Both the position numbers and the translations under genes were made by a program. From Clostridiales bacterium (lineage in GTDB: Bacteria; Bacillota_A; Clostridia; Oscillospirales; Oscillospiraceae), in assembly GCA_014799485.1 (NCBI GenBank), contig JAAVHY010000048.1, forward strand, positions 1 through 25,866: 25,866 nt of DNA, in the 5' to 3' direction. Of this stretch, positions 6,462 through 13,632 are shown piece by piece (the first letter of the stretch is position 1; each line of letters starts with the position of its first letter). The notes beneath the pieces are model-generated. The model was not told the origin of the DNA. It saw nothing but the letters and a program-made list of their open reading frames with translations, and did not search any database.

Positions 6462-8210
6462 CTAACTGTCCGCTGAAAGCACAGCAATCTGATAGAACAT
6501 CCGGCCCACCTTGGTATTGATATACCAGGTCACTCTGCCGTCCATCAAAATCGGCTGGCAGTCATTGGATAGTCTTGCGCCGGGCAAGGTTTGAACCTCA
6601 CCCAAAATCTCGCCGGATCCGTCTACCTCAACATAACGGACACCCTGGTTAAAAACAACAGGGGATGCGTCTGGGTAAACGAACTCTTCCCACAGCACCA
6701 GGAACCTGTTCTCATCAACCTTCACCAGATAGGGGGTACTGGCTAATTTCCCATTGCCGACGTAATCAGTGAGCCGGATCTGCTGGGTAGAGGAACCGCC
6801 TTTAGAGGTGACCAGCAGCACCACGTCCCGCTCATCCCGACCCAGGCCGCTCATGGAAAAGCTGCTGTAGGCAGTAACCTTGCTGTGGTCTATGGTGTTG
6901 ATAACCACAAGATAGCTGTCAGATGAAGCCGCCAGCCCGCCCAGGGTGACACCGGTGCAGTTAGCCCCAGTGGATCCGGGTATTTTCAGTAAGTCTGTTT
7001 TGAAGGCTCTGTCGGTAGTCCGGCCACCGCTGACACGGCTGAGCACGATGCTGCGGGGATAGGCGTCGCCATGGTCGGCCAGCACCAGCTGCCCGCGGTC
7101 AAAAATGACGAACTGGTTGAAAGAATGGCTGACGTGGTTTCCCTGAAAGCGGCCCAGGTCATTGGTCACACGCATATTGCCGGTGTCGACACAGATAGTG
7201 AGCTGAGACTGGTGATTTCGTCCGTCCGCAGTGGTATAACGTTCGCGTGCGGTGTGGATAACCAGCATATCCCCATCCTCCGCCATGCACAGTGAGCCGG
7301 CGTCAAAAGGAACGACAGTGAAGCTCTGCCCACCCGTGACGGATACCGCGTCCAAGCGCTGAAAATCCTTGTCGTACTTCACCACCCGGATGACTTCTTT
7401 CTGGTTGTCTTCCTCTGTGTTGTTTTGGCCAAAGACCATAAAGTTGTATTTTTCGCCTGCGAAGAACCCGCCAAAGGTATCCAGCTCCACGGGCACGGTA
7501 CGGGAGCTGAGCAAGGCGAAGGTCTCCCGGTCATAGGTATCCACTGCCACCACGTTGCTCAAGCCATTGGGTTTGGCATCTACCACACAGAACGTGTCCC
7601 CGTCGTTCTCATACAGGTAAGAGCTGAGCAGATGAGACCAACGGGCGGTAGAATCGGAAGCAGTCATAGGTCGGCTGGATGCGGGGGTGGCATCGGCCAT
7701 GCGGGCGTGTTCATCCGCCGTGTAGAGGCAGATGGATCGAGTCTCCTGAACCCAGTACACGTCAAAATTCAGCACTGCCCCCAAGTCCCGCAGCCGGTAA
7801 TAGTTTCTGCCCCCAATGGTGTAGGCGGCCGCCCTCACCGCCTTGCCATCCACGGTGAGCTGGTCGTTACCGGGGACAGCCTTGGCCGTGGAGCTGCCCG
7901 GACTTTGAGGTCTGCCCTGGGTATAGGGGCACCGGGTGACAAGTTCCACCTGTTTGGTCTTAGCATTCCAGGTCACGTCGAAGCAACTTGGCGAGTCCCT
8001 CAATGCCCAGGCGAGATCCCGGATCATGAAGTAATTACTCCCGCCGATGGTGTAACCCACAACGCTGATTGCTTTATCGTTGAGGTAGATCTGCGAGGTG
8101 CAACGTTTGGCGCTGACCCCGGAGGAGGCCAATGCCGCGGTGGTGGTCAACGATACCGCGGCCAGCACGGCTGCCAGGGCGCAGAACAGGATATGAATTC
8201 TCTTCTTCAC
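6462..8210 (-). CDS. Secreted protein with two copper-amine-oxidase N-terminal-like domains and a beta-propeller-like region
   Basis: 582-aa exported protein. The frame is open much further upstream, but GTG 8210 is chosen because GGGGGAG precedes it and a signal peptide (KKRIHILFCALAAVLAAV...ALAS) begins there. Two copies of a copper-amine-oxidase N1-like module follow at roughly residues 35-95 and 120-175, each with GYTIGGSNYFMIRDLA or AYTIGGRNYYRLRDLG. Such modules are non-catalytic in Firmicutes surface proteins and probably bind wall or ligand. The remaining ~380 residues are beta-rich with repeating blades (for example SDSYLVVINT, NRFLVLWEEF), like a propeller. No SLH domain is seen. 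It heads a likely two-gene unit with the downstream SLH protein. Substrate unknown. Confidence 0.75.
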   Translation of the reverse strand: MKKRIHILFCALAAVLAAVSLTTTAALASSGVSAKRCTSQIYLNDKAISVVGYTIGGSNYFMIRDLAWALRDSPSCFDVTWNAKTKQVELVTRCPYTQGRPQSPGSSTAKAVPGNDQLTVDGKAVRAAAYTIGGRNYYRLRDLGAVLNFDVYWVQETRSICLYTADEHARMADATPASSRPMTASDSTARWSHLLSSYLYENDGDTFCVVDAKPNGLSNVVAVDTYDRETFALLSSRTVPVELDTFGGFFAGEKYNFMVFGQNNTEEDNQKEVIRVVKYDKDFQRLDAVSVTGGQSFTVVPFDAGSLCMAEDGDMLVIHTARERYTTADGRNHQSQLTICVDTGNMRVTNDLGRFQGNHVSHSFNQFVIFDRGQLVLADHGDAYPRSIVLSRVSGGRTTDRAFKTDLLKIPGSTGANCTGVTLGGLAASSDSYLVVINTIDHSKVTAYSSFSMSGLGRDERDVVLLVTSKGGSSTQQIRLTDYVGNGKLASTPYLVKVDENRFLVLWEEFVYPDASPVVFNQGVRYVEVDGSGEILGEVQTLPGARLSNDCQPILMDGRVTWYINTKVGRMFYQIAVLSADS

Positions 8211-8252
8211 AGTTTTCTCTCCCCCATATATTTGTGACGCGGGACGTTTGTG

Positions 8253-8281
8253 TTGTAATTTATAGGTTTCTGTGGTATTCT
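8253..8281 (+). promoter_or_regulatory. Possible promoter of the SLH-transglutaminase gene
   Basis: TTGTAA (8253-8258), 17 bases, TATTCT (8276-8281), in the 114-base gap between divergent genes and about 44 bases before ATG 8325. The -10 is only a moderate match. No convincing promoter was found for the opposing gene. Confidence 0.35.
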
Positions 8282-8324
8282 CAATATGTGTAACAGCTAC
8301 AATCAAGAAAGGGTGATCTCTGCC

Positions 8325-9548
8325 ATGAAAAGGGCCATTTCTCTGCTCCTGACGGCAAGTCTGCTGCTTGTACTGTGCGCCCCGGTCTCCGCGGCCAGTT
8401 TGACCAAGTTTCAAAAAGTCAACACCTATGAGGCGGGACATTTTTTCGATGTGGATTCATCCAAGTGGTATGCTGAAAACGTCCAAATTACCTACGAGTA
8501 CGGACTGATGACGGGAAAATCCGGCGCGAAGTTTGACCCGGACGGCAATCTGACGGTAGCGGAAGCAATCGTCATTGCCTCCCGCCTCCACAACACTTAC
8601 TACGGAAACAATGCTGACTTCAGCGGAGCTTCTCCATGGTATCAGTCCTATGTGGATTACGCAAAAAGGAATAAGATCATTGAGCGGGACTACAGCTATG
8701 GCGCGCCGATTAGCCGTCTGGACTTCGCGCTATTCATCAGCAACGCGCTCCCGGATTCGGCATTGCCGAAGATCAACAACATCAAGCAAAACGATATCCC
8801 GGACTTATATGCCGGTTCTCCCTGCAGCGATGCCGTTACAGTTCTGGTGAACTCGGGGGTCCTTGGGAGCGGGGCCGCCTCCCGGCTTCAGCTTTTATCG
8901 TCTGCCATGGGCGCCGGCACGATTTCAGCCTCGAAAGAGCAGGATGCCGTCTATCGCCTGTACCGGGCAGGGATTCTGGCCGGCAGTGACAGATACGGCA
9001 CATTTAACCCTGCGTCCAATATCATGCGGAGCGAGGTCGCGGCCATCCTCAGCCGTATCGTGGAACCGTCCTTGCGTAAGCAGGTCACGCTGGTGAAAAA
9101 GACGGTGGAGCTGGTGCCTGTGGATCAGCTGGCAAACCTGCCCAGCGTAAAGAGAAGGGCCAGCTCCGCCCAGTTCGCGGAAGCCTATGAGGTCGCGAAA
9201 ACGGTTGTTGAGCCGCTCAGGGGGCTGAGCCGTGAGGTACAGCTGTGCGCGATTGCCCTTGCTCTGCGGGTGATCACCGAGAACAATATCACATATTCCA
9301 TGGAATCCGCCAATTACGGAGACCCCTACGGCTTCTTTGTGGATCATTCGGCCTCCTGTGCCGGCTGCACCCGTGCCACCGGATTGTGCTTGAATATGCT
9401 GGGCATCCCCTATGAACACGTCAATGAGAATGCCTACTCTCATCAGTGGACGAGAGTAAACCTGAATGGAACCTACTGGATATGCGACGCCTATGGTCTG
9501 TATTGTGGCCCGGAACAGGCACCATATCAGCACCCGCGTTTCCCCTAA
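8325..9548 (+). CDS. SLH-anchored transglutaminase-like cysteine protein, copy 1
   Basis: 407-aa exported protein. ATG 8325 (MKRAISLLLTASLLLVL, then APVSAA signal) follows AAAGGGTGAT; the longer start at 8286 has no signal peptide at its head. SLH-type repeats occupy ~residues 28-255 (FFDVDSSKWYAENVQITYEYG, SPWYQSYVDYAKRN, QDAVYRLYRAG...NPASNIMRSE). The C-terminal transglutaminase-like domain has Cys348 in CAGCTRA, His373 in SHQWTRV and Asp388 in WICDAYG, a plausible Cys-His-Asp triad, so it may cross-link or cleave peptides at the surface. It is paralogous to the gene at 18710-19825 but carries about 40 extra residues (~162-205) inside the third SLH unit. A bidirectional hairpin follows. Confidence 0.82.
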   Translation: MKRAISLLLTASLLLVLCAPVSAASLTKFQKVNTYEAGHFFDVDSSKWYAENVQITYEYGLMTGKSGAKFDPDGNLTVAEAIVIASRLHNTYYGNNADFSGASPWYQSYVDYAKRNKIIERDYSYGAPISRLDFALFISNALPDSALPKINNIKQNDIPDLYAGSPCSDAVTVLVNSGVLGSGAASRLQLLSSAMGAGTISASKEQDAVYRLYRAGILAGSDRYGTFNPASNIMRSEVAAILSRIVEPSLRKQVTLVKKTVELVPVDQLANLPSVKRRASSAQFAEAYEVAKTVVEPLRGLSREVQLCAIALALRVITENNITYSMESANYGDPYGFFVDHSASCAGCTRATGLCLNMLGIPYEHVNENAYSHQWTRVNLNGTYWICDAYGLYCGPEQAPYQHPRFP

Positions 9549-9586
9549 CAGATTTGTTTCAGCAAGCAAAAACTATATCCCCTATG

Positions 9587-9627
9587 ACAATAGCGGCAGG
9601 AAGGATTACTTTTCTTGCCGCTATTGT
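9587..9627. terminator. Bidirectional terminator between convergent genes
   Basis: ACAATAGCGGCAGGAA (9587-9602) pairs with TTCTTGCCGCTATTGT (9612-9627), a 16-bp stem with one non-Watson-Crick pair. It lies between the transglutaminase-like gene on plus and the polyferredoxin gene on minus. Confidence 0.75.
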
Positions 9628-9663
9628 TGCGCCCTTTTCACCCTGACCCGCGGCTATTATCCG

Positions 9664-10500
9664 CTATACATCTCTTTCTATGGAAGCCGTTGATTTTTGA
9701 TGAGCCACGCCCCAGGAAATCGCTCCATGAGTGCAATACTGCTTGCAGTCCATGCAGGAGATGCACTCCCGGTCCCCCACGTGCTTCACGTCCATTTTGC
9801 ATTGGGCTACGCAGGCCCCACAGCCGCTGCACTTATGCATATCCACGTGGGGCCGTACCAACGCAATCTTGTTGAACAGAGAGTAGAATGCGCCCAGCGG
9901 GCAGAGGAACCGGCAGAAAAAGCGATAGCAGAACACGGCGCCTGCCACGCACAAAGCCAGTACCAGGCACTTCCATGAAAACAGCCAGCCCACATATTCC
10001 CGCAGCGGCTCATTCTGAATGAGCATGGGGATGCCGCCCTCCAGAGTCCCCGCCGGGCAGATGTACTTGCAGAACCCCGGCTCCAACAGCACAAGGGGGA
10101 TCACCACTACAAAGATTGCCAGAATCGCGTACTTCAGCCAGGATAGACAGCGGGTCCACTTGCTCTTTTTGATTTTCGGTGTAGGGATCTTGTGCAGCAG
10201 CTCTTGAAGGAAGCCAAACGGGCATAAAAACCCACAGATAAACCGCCCCAGCAGAGCGCCAAACAGCAATAGCACCCCAAGAATGTAATAGGGCACCTTA
10301 TACGCAGATGAAATCAGTGCCGTTTGTACGCTGCCCAACGGGCAGGCGGCAATCGCGCCCGGGCAGGAATAGCAGTTCAACCCGGGAACGCACAAGCCTT
10401 TAAGGTTGCCTTGGTAAAGAGTCCCATCCATGAAACCCGTAAAATTGCAGTTGTACAATAATGCGCAGATAACCTGCGTGATTCTGCGTTTCTTCATCAT
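9664..10500 (-). CDS. NapH/CcoG-type membrane polyferredoxin (4Fe-4S)
   Basis: 278-aa membrane iron-sulfur protein. Hydrophobic segments include VPYYILGVLLLFGALLG, YAILAIFVVVIPLVLL and LVLALCVAGAVFCY, alternating with CxxxCP motifs (CGFLCPFG, CKYICPAG, CRFLCPLG). The C-terminus has two ferredoxin-type clusters, CSGCGACVAQCK and CISCMDCKQYC. Such proteins carry electrons across or along the cytoplasmic membrane. ATG 10500 overlaps the upstream CXXC peptide stop by four bases (ATGA), so translation is coupled. As third gene of the SLH-thioredoxin operon, it is the likely electron donor for the extracellular enzyme. The electron source and direction are inferred. Confidence 0.85.
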   Translation of the reverse strand: MMKKRRITQVICALLYNCNFTGFMDGTLYQGNLKGLCVPGLNCYSCPGAIAACPLGSVQTALISSAYKVPYYILGVLLLFGALLGRFICGFLCPFGFLQELLHKIPTPKIKKSKWTRCLSWLKYAILAIFVVVIPLVLLEPGFCKYICPAGTLEGGIPMLIQNEPLREYVGWLFSWKCLVLALCVAGAVFCYRFFCRFLCPLGAFYSLFNKIALVRPHVDMHKCSGCGACVAQCKMDVKHVGDRECISCMDCKQYCTHGAISWGVAHQKSTASIERDV

Positions 10501-10640
10501 CCGATCCCAATACACTCATAGCAGAGGAATACGGCTTTATTCAACACATCCTGATAGCCTTCATCTGCAAAACCAAGTCCAATGAATAGCGCGGCAATGG
10601 CCAGGCATCCCAACGCAATAATGCTTTCTTTGCCCCTCAT
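10497..10640 (-). CDS. CD1871A-like small CXXC membrane peptide
   Basis: 47-aa protein. ATG 10640 lies eight bases after GGAGAGG; an in-frame ATG at 10646 is too close to that site. It has one hydrophobic segment (IIALGCLAIAALFIGLGF) and ends with NKAVFLCYECIGIG, the C-terminal CxxC signature of the CD1871A family, which is often found beside redox genes in clostridia. The two cysteines could relay electrons or a disulfide between the polyferredoxin and the exported thioredoxin domain. It starts six bases after the SLH-thioredoxin stop and its own stop overlaps the next start, so the three genes are translated as one unit. The biochemical role is not known. Confidence 0.78.
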   Translation of the reverse strand: MRGKESIIALGCLAIAALFIGLGFADEGYQDVLNKAVFLCYECIGIG

Positions 10641-10645
10641 ACTCA

Positions 10646-11761
10646 TCACCTCTCCAGTGCATCCTCAATGACTGATTTAAGTCTCTCGTAATTCCCAGAG
10701 GTCAGCGCCCCGATGTGATCCCACGAAACCGTTCCGTCCTTGTTAAAAATCACCGTGCGAGGAATGTTGGTTATGTTATAGCGTCCGGAAATGATCCTAT
10801 TGGTATCAAAAGCCACCGGGATAGTATAGCTTTGCCTGTCAAGAAACCTCTGTACCGTACTGACAGACTCCCCTACATTGATTGTAACGATTTTGACCTG
10901 CTCGCCTGAACTGTACTCTTCATAGAGCCGAGCAATATCCGGAAGTTCTCTCACGCAGGGGCCGCACCATGTGGCCCAGAAATTCACCATAACGACCTTT
11001 CCTGCCTGCTCCGAAAGCGTGAAGCTGCTCCCGTCGGCCATCTGCACTGTAAAGTCCAGTGAGGGATCGCCCTCCCATGTGTAGGTCGGCGCTGTTTCAG
11101 TTTCCAGTTTTACACGCTGGTTAGGAAGCGCCATGCGGGTAATGATCGTGGCCGCCTCCGAGCGCCGTATGGAGGACGCGGGCGAAAATTTCCCACCGTT
11201 TCCTGTCAGCACACCAGCCCTGTACAGCAGATAAATCTCCTGCGCATTTGCGTGAGAGGCACTGACATCCGAAAATGCGCCATCCGCAATATCATTGATG
11301 CCTGCCAGCGCGGACGCAGGAAGCGCGTGGGCAAAAATAGATGCAAACTGCGCGCGGGTTGCCGCAACATTATAATTTGTGTAATCCCGCGTGATGATGC
11401 CGACCTGCTTTGCATAGTCGACATAAACGGAATACCACGGAGTATTCTGCTGGAAATTAGCGGAACCGTTATAGTAAATGGAATGGATCCGTGCGGCCAT
11501 CGTAATCGTCTCCGCCAGCGTAACGGTGCCGTTAGGGGAGAATGCACCGCCGCTCCCTTTCATGAGGCCAAGCTCATATGCGGAGCGAACTTCATCCGCA
11601 TACCAGGCGCTGGACGAGACATCGTTGAATACTCCATTTCGGTAAGTGTTGACCTTTCTGAAGTTCGATAATGTTCCGGCGGCATATGCGGTAAGCGGCA
11701 ATGTAGCAAAGATTATTACCGCCGCTAATAGTATGGATAATATCCGTTTTCTGCTTTTCAT
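10646..11761 (-). CDS. SLH-anchored TlpA/ResA-like thiol-disulfide oxidoreductase
   Basis: 371-aa exported fusion. The signal peptide (RILSILLAAVIIFATLPL...AYAA) is followed by SLH-type repeats at ~residues 42-215 (FNDVSSSAWYADEVRSAYELG, TPWYSVYVDYAKQVG, AQEIYLLYRAG...SPASSIRRSE). A thioredoxin-fold domain at ~230-371 has the redox motif WCGPC at 265-269 and the cis-proline in NIPRT at 334. TlpA/ResA proteins reduce or oxidise protein thiols outside the membrane and are usually tethered by a helix or lipid; wall tethering by SLH repeats is unusual. The SLH part is paralogous to those of the two transglutaminase-like proteins. ATG 11761 follows AAGGAGAA. It is the first gene of the unit with the CXXC peptide and polyferredoxin. 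Confidence 0.88.
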   Translation of the reverse strand: MKSRKRILSILLAAVIIFATLPLTAYAAGTLSNFRKVNTYRNGVFNDVSSSAWYADEVRSAYELGLMKGSGGAFSPNGTVTLAETITMAARIHSIYYNGSANFQQNTPWYSVYVDYAKQVGIITRDYTNYNVAATRAQFASIFAHALPASALAGINDIADGAFSDVSASHANAQEIYLLYRAGVLTGNGGKFSPASSIRRSEAATIITRMALPNQRVKLETETAPTYTWEGDPSLDFTVQMADGSSFTLSEQAGKVVMVNFWATWCGPCVRELPDIARLYEEYSSGEQVKIVTINVGESVSTVQRFLDRQSYTIPVAFDTNRIISGRYNITNIPRTVIFNKDGTVSWDHIGALTSGNYERLKSVIEDALER

Positions 11762-11877
11762 TGTGAAGTTCTCCTTGTAAACGTAATTTAGTTTTCAAAT
11801 TCAGCCGCTAAAATGGATAGCAAGGTGCAGAGACATAAATTTCTTTATCATGTTGTCCATTTCTTTTATCTTGATTT

Positions 11878-11905
11878 TTTATACATTGAGCTGCTAATAA
11901 TACAA
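11878..11905 (-). promoter_or_regulatory. Possible promoter of the SLH-thioredoxin operon
   Basis: Minus strand: TTGTAT (11900-11905), 16 bases, TATAAA (11878-11883). The leader to ATG 11761 would be about 110 bases. The gap is AT-rich, so chance matches are possible. Confidence 0.35.
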
Positions 11906-11960
11906 AAAGATAAAATTTCATCTATACGCTCATATTCACCGTGGAAAATTTACAAAAGCA

Positions 11961-13439
11961 TCAAGATGGATATATAATATATTCGTCGCCATGATATAGT
12001 TTGAACTGCGAGCTCATCCCTGAGTCAGAATATTTAATATTGGTACAATTTGCTTCGATTAAATTGTTGCCGTCATAAAAGCTCCATAGTTCAGTATTTT
12101 TATCTTGAACCATTACATAATTCGAATCTTCTATCGGTATAGCTCTTTTCCATTGTGAGCACTCTAAAGTCTGGAGATTTATTAGATAGCCACTACTATC
12201 ATTCATCGCAATGGTACAGTATTCATTAACGTAGAAATCATAGTTATACCGCCACTCACCACCTCCTCTGGAGTATCGTGTATCATACGAAGGCAAATCG
12301 GGAAGCTGGCATATGCGAGTTCCTGCCTTATCAATCACGAATATTCCTTCGACATCCAGTTCCCAATTTGTCCAAGATCTTGTTACAGACGGTGTAGGAA
12401 GGACAACCGCATAACCAAATGAACTGAAATCAGAAATATAACCACACGCATCGCCAAAAAGGATATTTAAGTTTTCATCATGGACATAGTAAAAGTTTAA
12501 TCCACTTTCTGCATGTTCATAGCACACAATATGGGTACCATCATATGGGTAAGAAACATATTGAACATTTTCTGTAGTAAATGCATCCATAAGGCTATTG
12601 CCTTCATAATCAAATAACTTGTACCATGACCTTTGGCTATCTATACGCGTGCAGGCATATATTCTTGATAAGGAAAATTTAAAGCCTTCAAGAAATTTGG
12701 GCTCAATAATTATTTCCCCGTTAGGATTGCAAAGACCATATCCTTCGCCATCATAGATGCTGATGTAATTATTCTCGTATACTGTGATTCCCTCATACAT
12801 GGGGTCAATAACAAAAGCCCCTGTCGTGTCAATCACTCCCCATTTGTTTATGCAAACACGAGCGACTCCATTAAAGAATGAATCAGCCTCAAGAAATTGA
12901 AAGCCAATGACGGTATTTCCTTTAGGATCTATGTATCCATAGAAGTCATTCTTTTTAGCTAAAGCGATTTCATCAGAGTCAAATGTGCCAATATCGGAAA
13001 AAACAGGTTCGCCTTCCCAAGCATTATTTGAGACATCATATATACCGTAAAGGCCAGTAATAATATCCCTTGCAACATAATATGGATCTGTATTTGTGGA
13101 TTGAAGTAAAACTACGTTTTCATCAATTTGCGGTGTTGATACTACTTCAATTCCAGCGTCATATGCCTCCAATCGCGCTAAATCTTCCTCGCTCATAAGA
13201 CAATACGATATTGCAGTGCCAAACCCCAATTCGTCCTGACAGTCAGGACAATAGAATCTATATAAATCAATACCAAGCGCAGACCTAATTTCTTCGTCCC
13301 GAGCTAATTGTTTGGAATAATCGTCATCTCCTTCAAATGCTATACCACATCTATCGCAGATAAGAGCAGAGTGCTTTGTGCAAGCGGGAAGCATCAATAG
13401 AATTATAAGCAGGATAAGTAGAGTGAAAAGCCGCTTCAT
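11961..13439 (-). CDS. WG-repeat lipoprotein with N-terminal CxxC pairs
   Basis: 492-aa lipoprotein. ATG 13439 follows GGAGG; the signal peptide (KRLFTLLILLIILLMLPAC) ends in a lipobox with Cys20. Shortly after are CDRC and, about 50 residues on, CPDC, which look like a zinc ribbon outside the cytoplasm. The body contains WG/KWG-type beta repeats (NDFYGYIDPKGNTVIGFQF, NKWGVIDTTGAFVIDP, GYGLCNPNGEIIIEPKF). WG repeats are common in clostridial surface proteins of unknown role. The gene is visibly AT-richer than the surface genes on either side and may have been acquired with the neighbouring LRR gene, from which a 193-base gap separates it. Confidence 0.78.
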   Translation of the reverse strand: MKRLFTLLILLIILLMLPACTKHSALICDRCGIAFEGDDDYSKQLARDEEIRSALGIDLYRFYCPDCQDELGFGTAISYCLMSEEDLARLEAYDAGIEVVSTPQIDENVVLLQSTNTDPYYVARDIITGLYGIYDVSNNAWEGEPVFSDIGTFDSDEIALAKKNDFYGYIDPKGNTVIGFQFLEADSFFNGVARVCINKWGVIDTTGAFVIDPMYEGITVYENNYISIYDGEGYGLCNPNGEIIIEPKFLEGFKFSLSRIYACTRIDSQRSWYKLFDYEGNSLMDAFTTENVQYVSYPYDGTHIVCYEHAESGLNFYYVHDENLNILFGDACGYISDFSSFGYAVVLPTPSVTRSWTNWELDVEGIFVIDKAGTRICQLPDLPSYDTRYSRGGGEWRYNYDFYVNEYCTIAMNDSSGYLINLQTLECSQWKRAIPIEDSNYVMVQDKNTELWSFYDGNNLIEANCTNIKYSDSGMSSQFKLYHGDEYIIYPS

Positions 13440-13632
13440 GATAATATCCTCCAATTTCTGAAAACGCACAAAATTTATCAGAACAAAATATTTAAATCTT
13501 GTTTACGGTGTATGTCTCCAGTCTCTCAGCTTCGCAACGTATCTTTTTAACCGATTTTGTTCCGATTCATGACAGAAAGGGCAACCTAATTTCTCTTTTA
13601 CACACTCTGTTCAAGGCCCTCAGCACACTGTG

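Noticed and set aside
7425..8237. Plus-strand frame (270 aa) opposite the amine-oxidase-domain gene
   Set aside because: No signal peptide, domain or ribosome site; shadow of the minus-strand gene.
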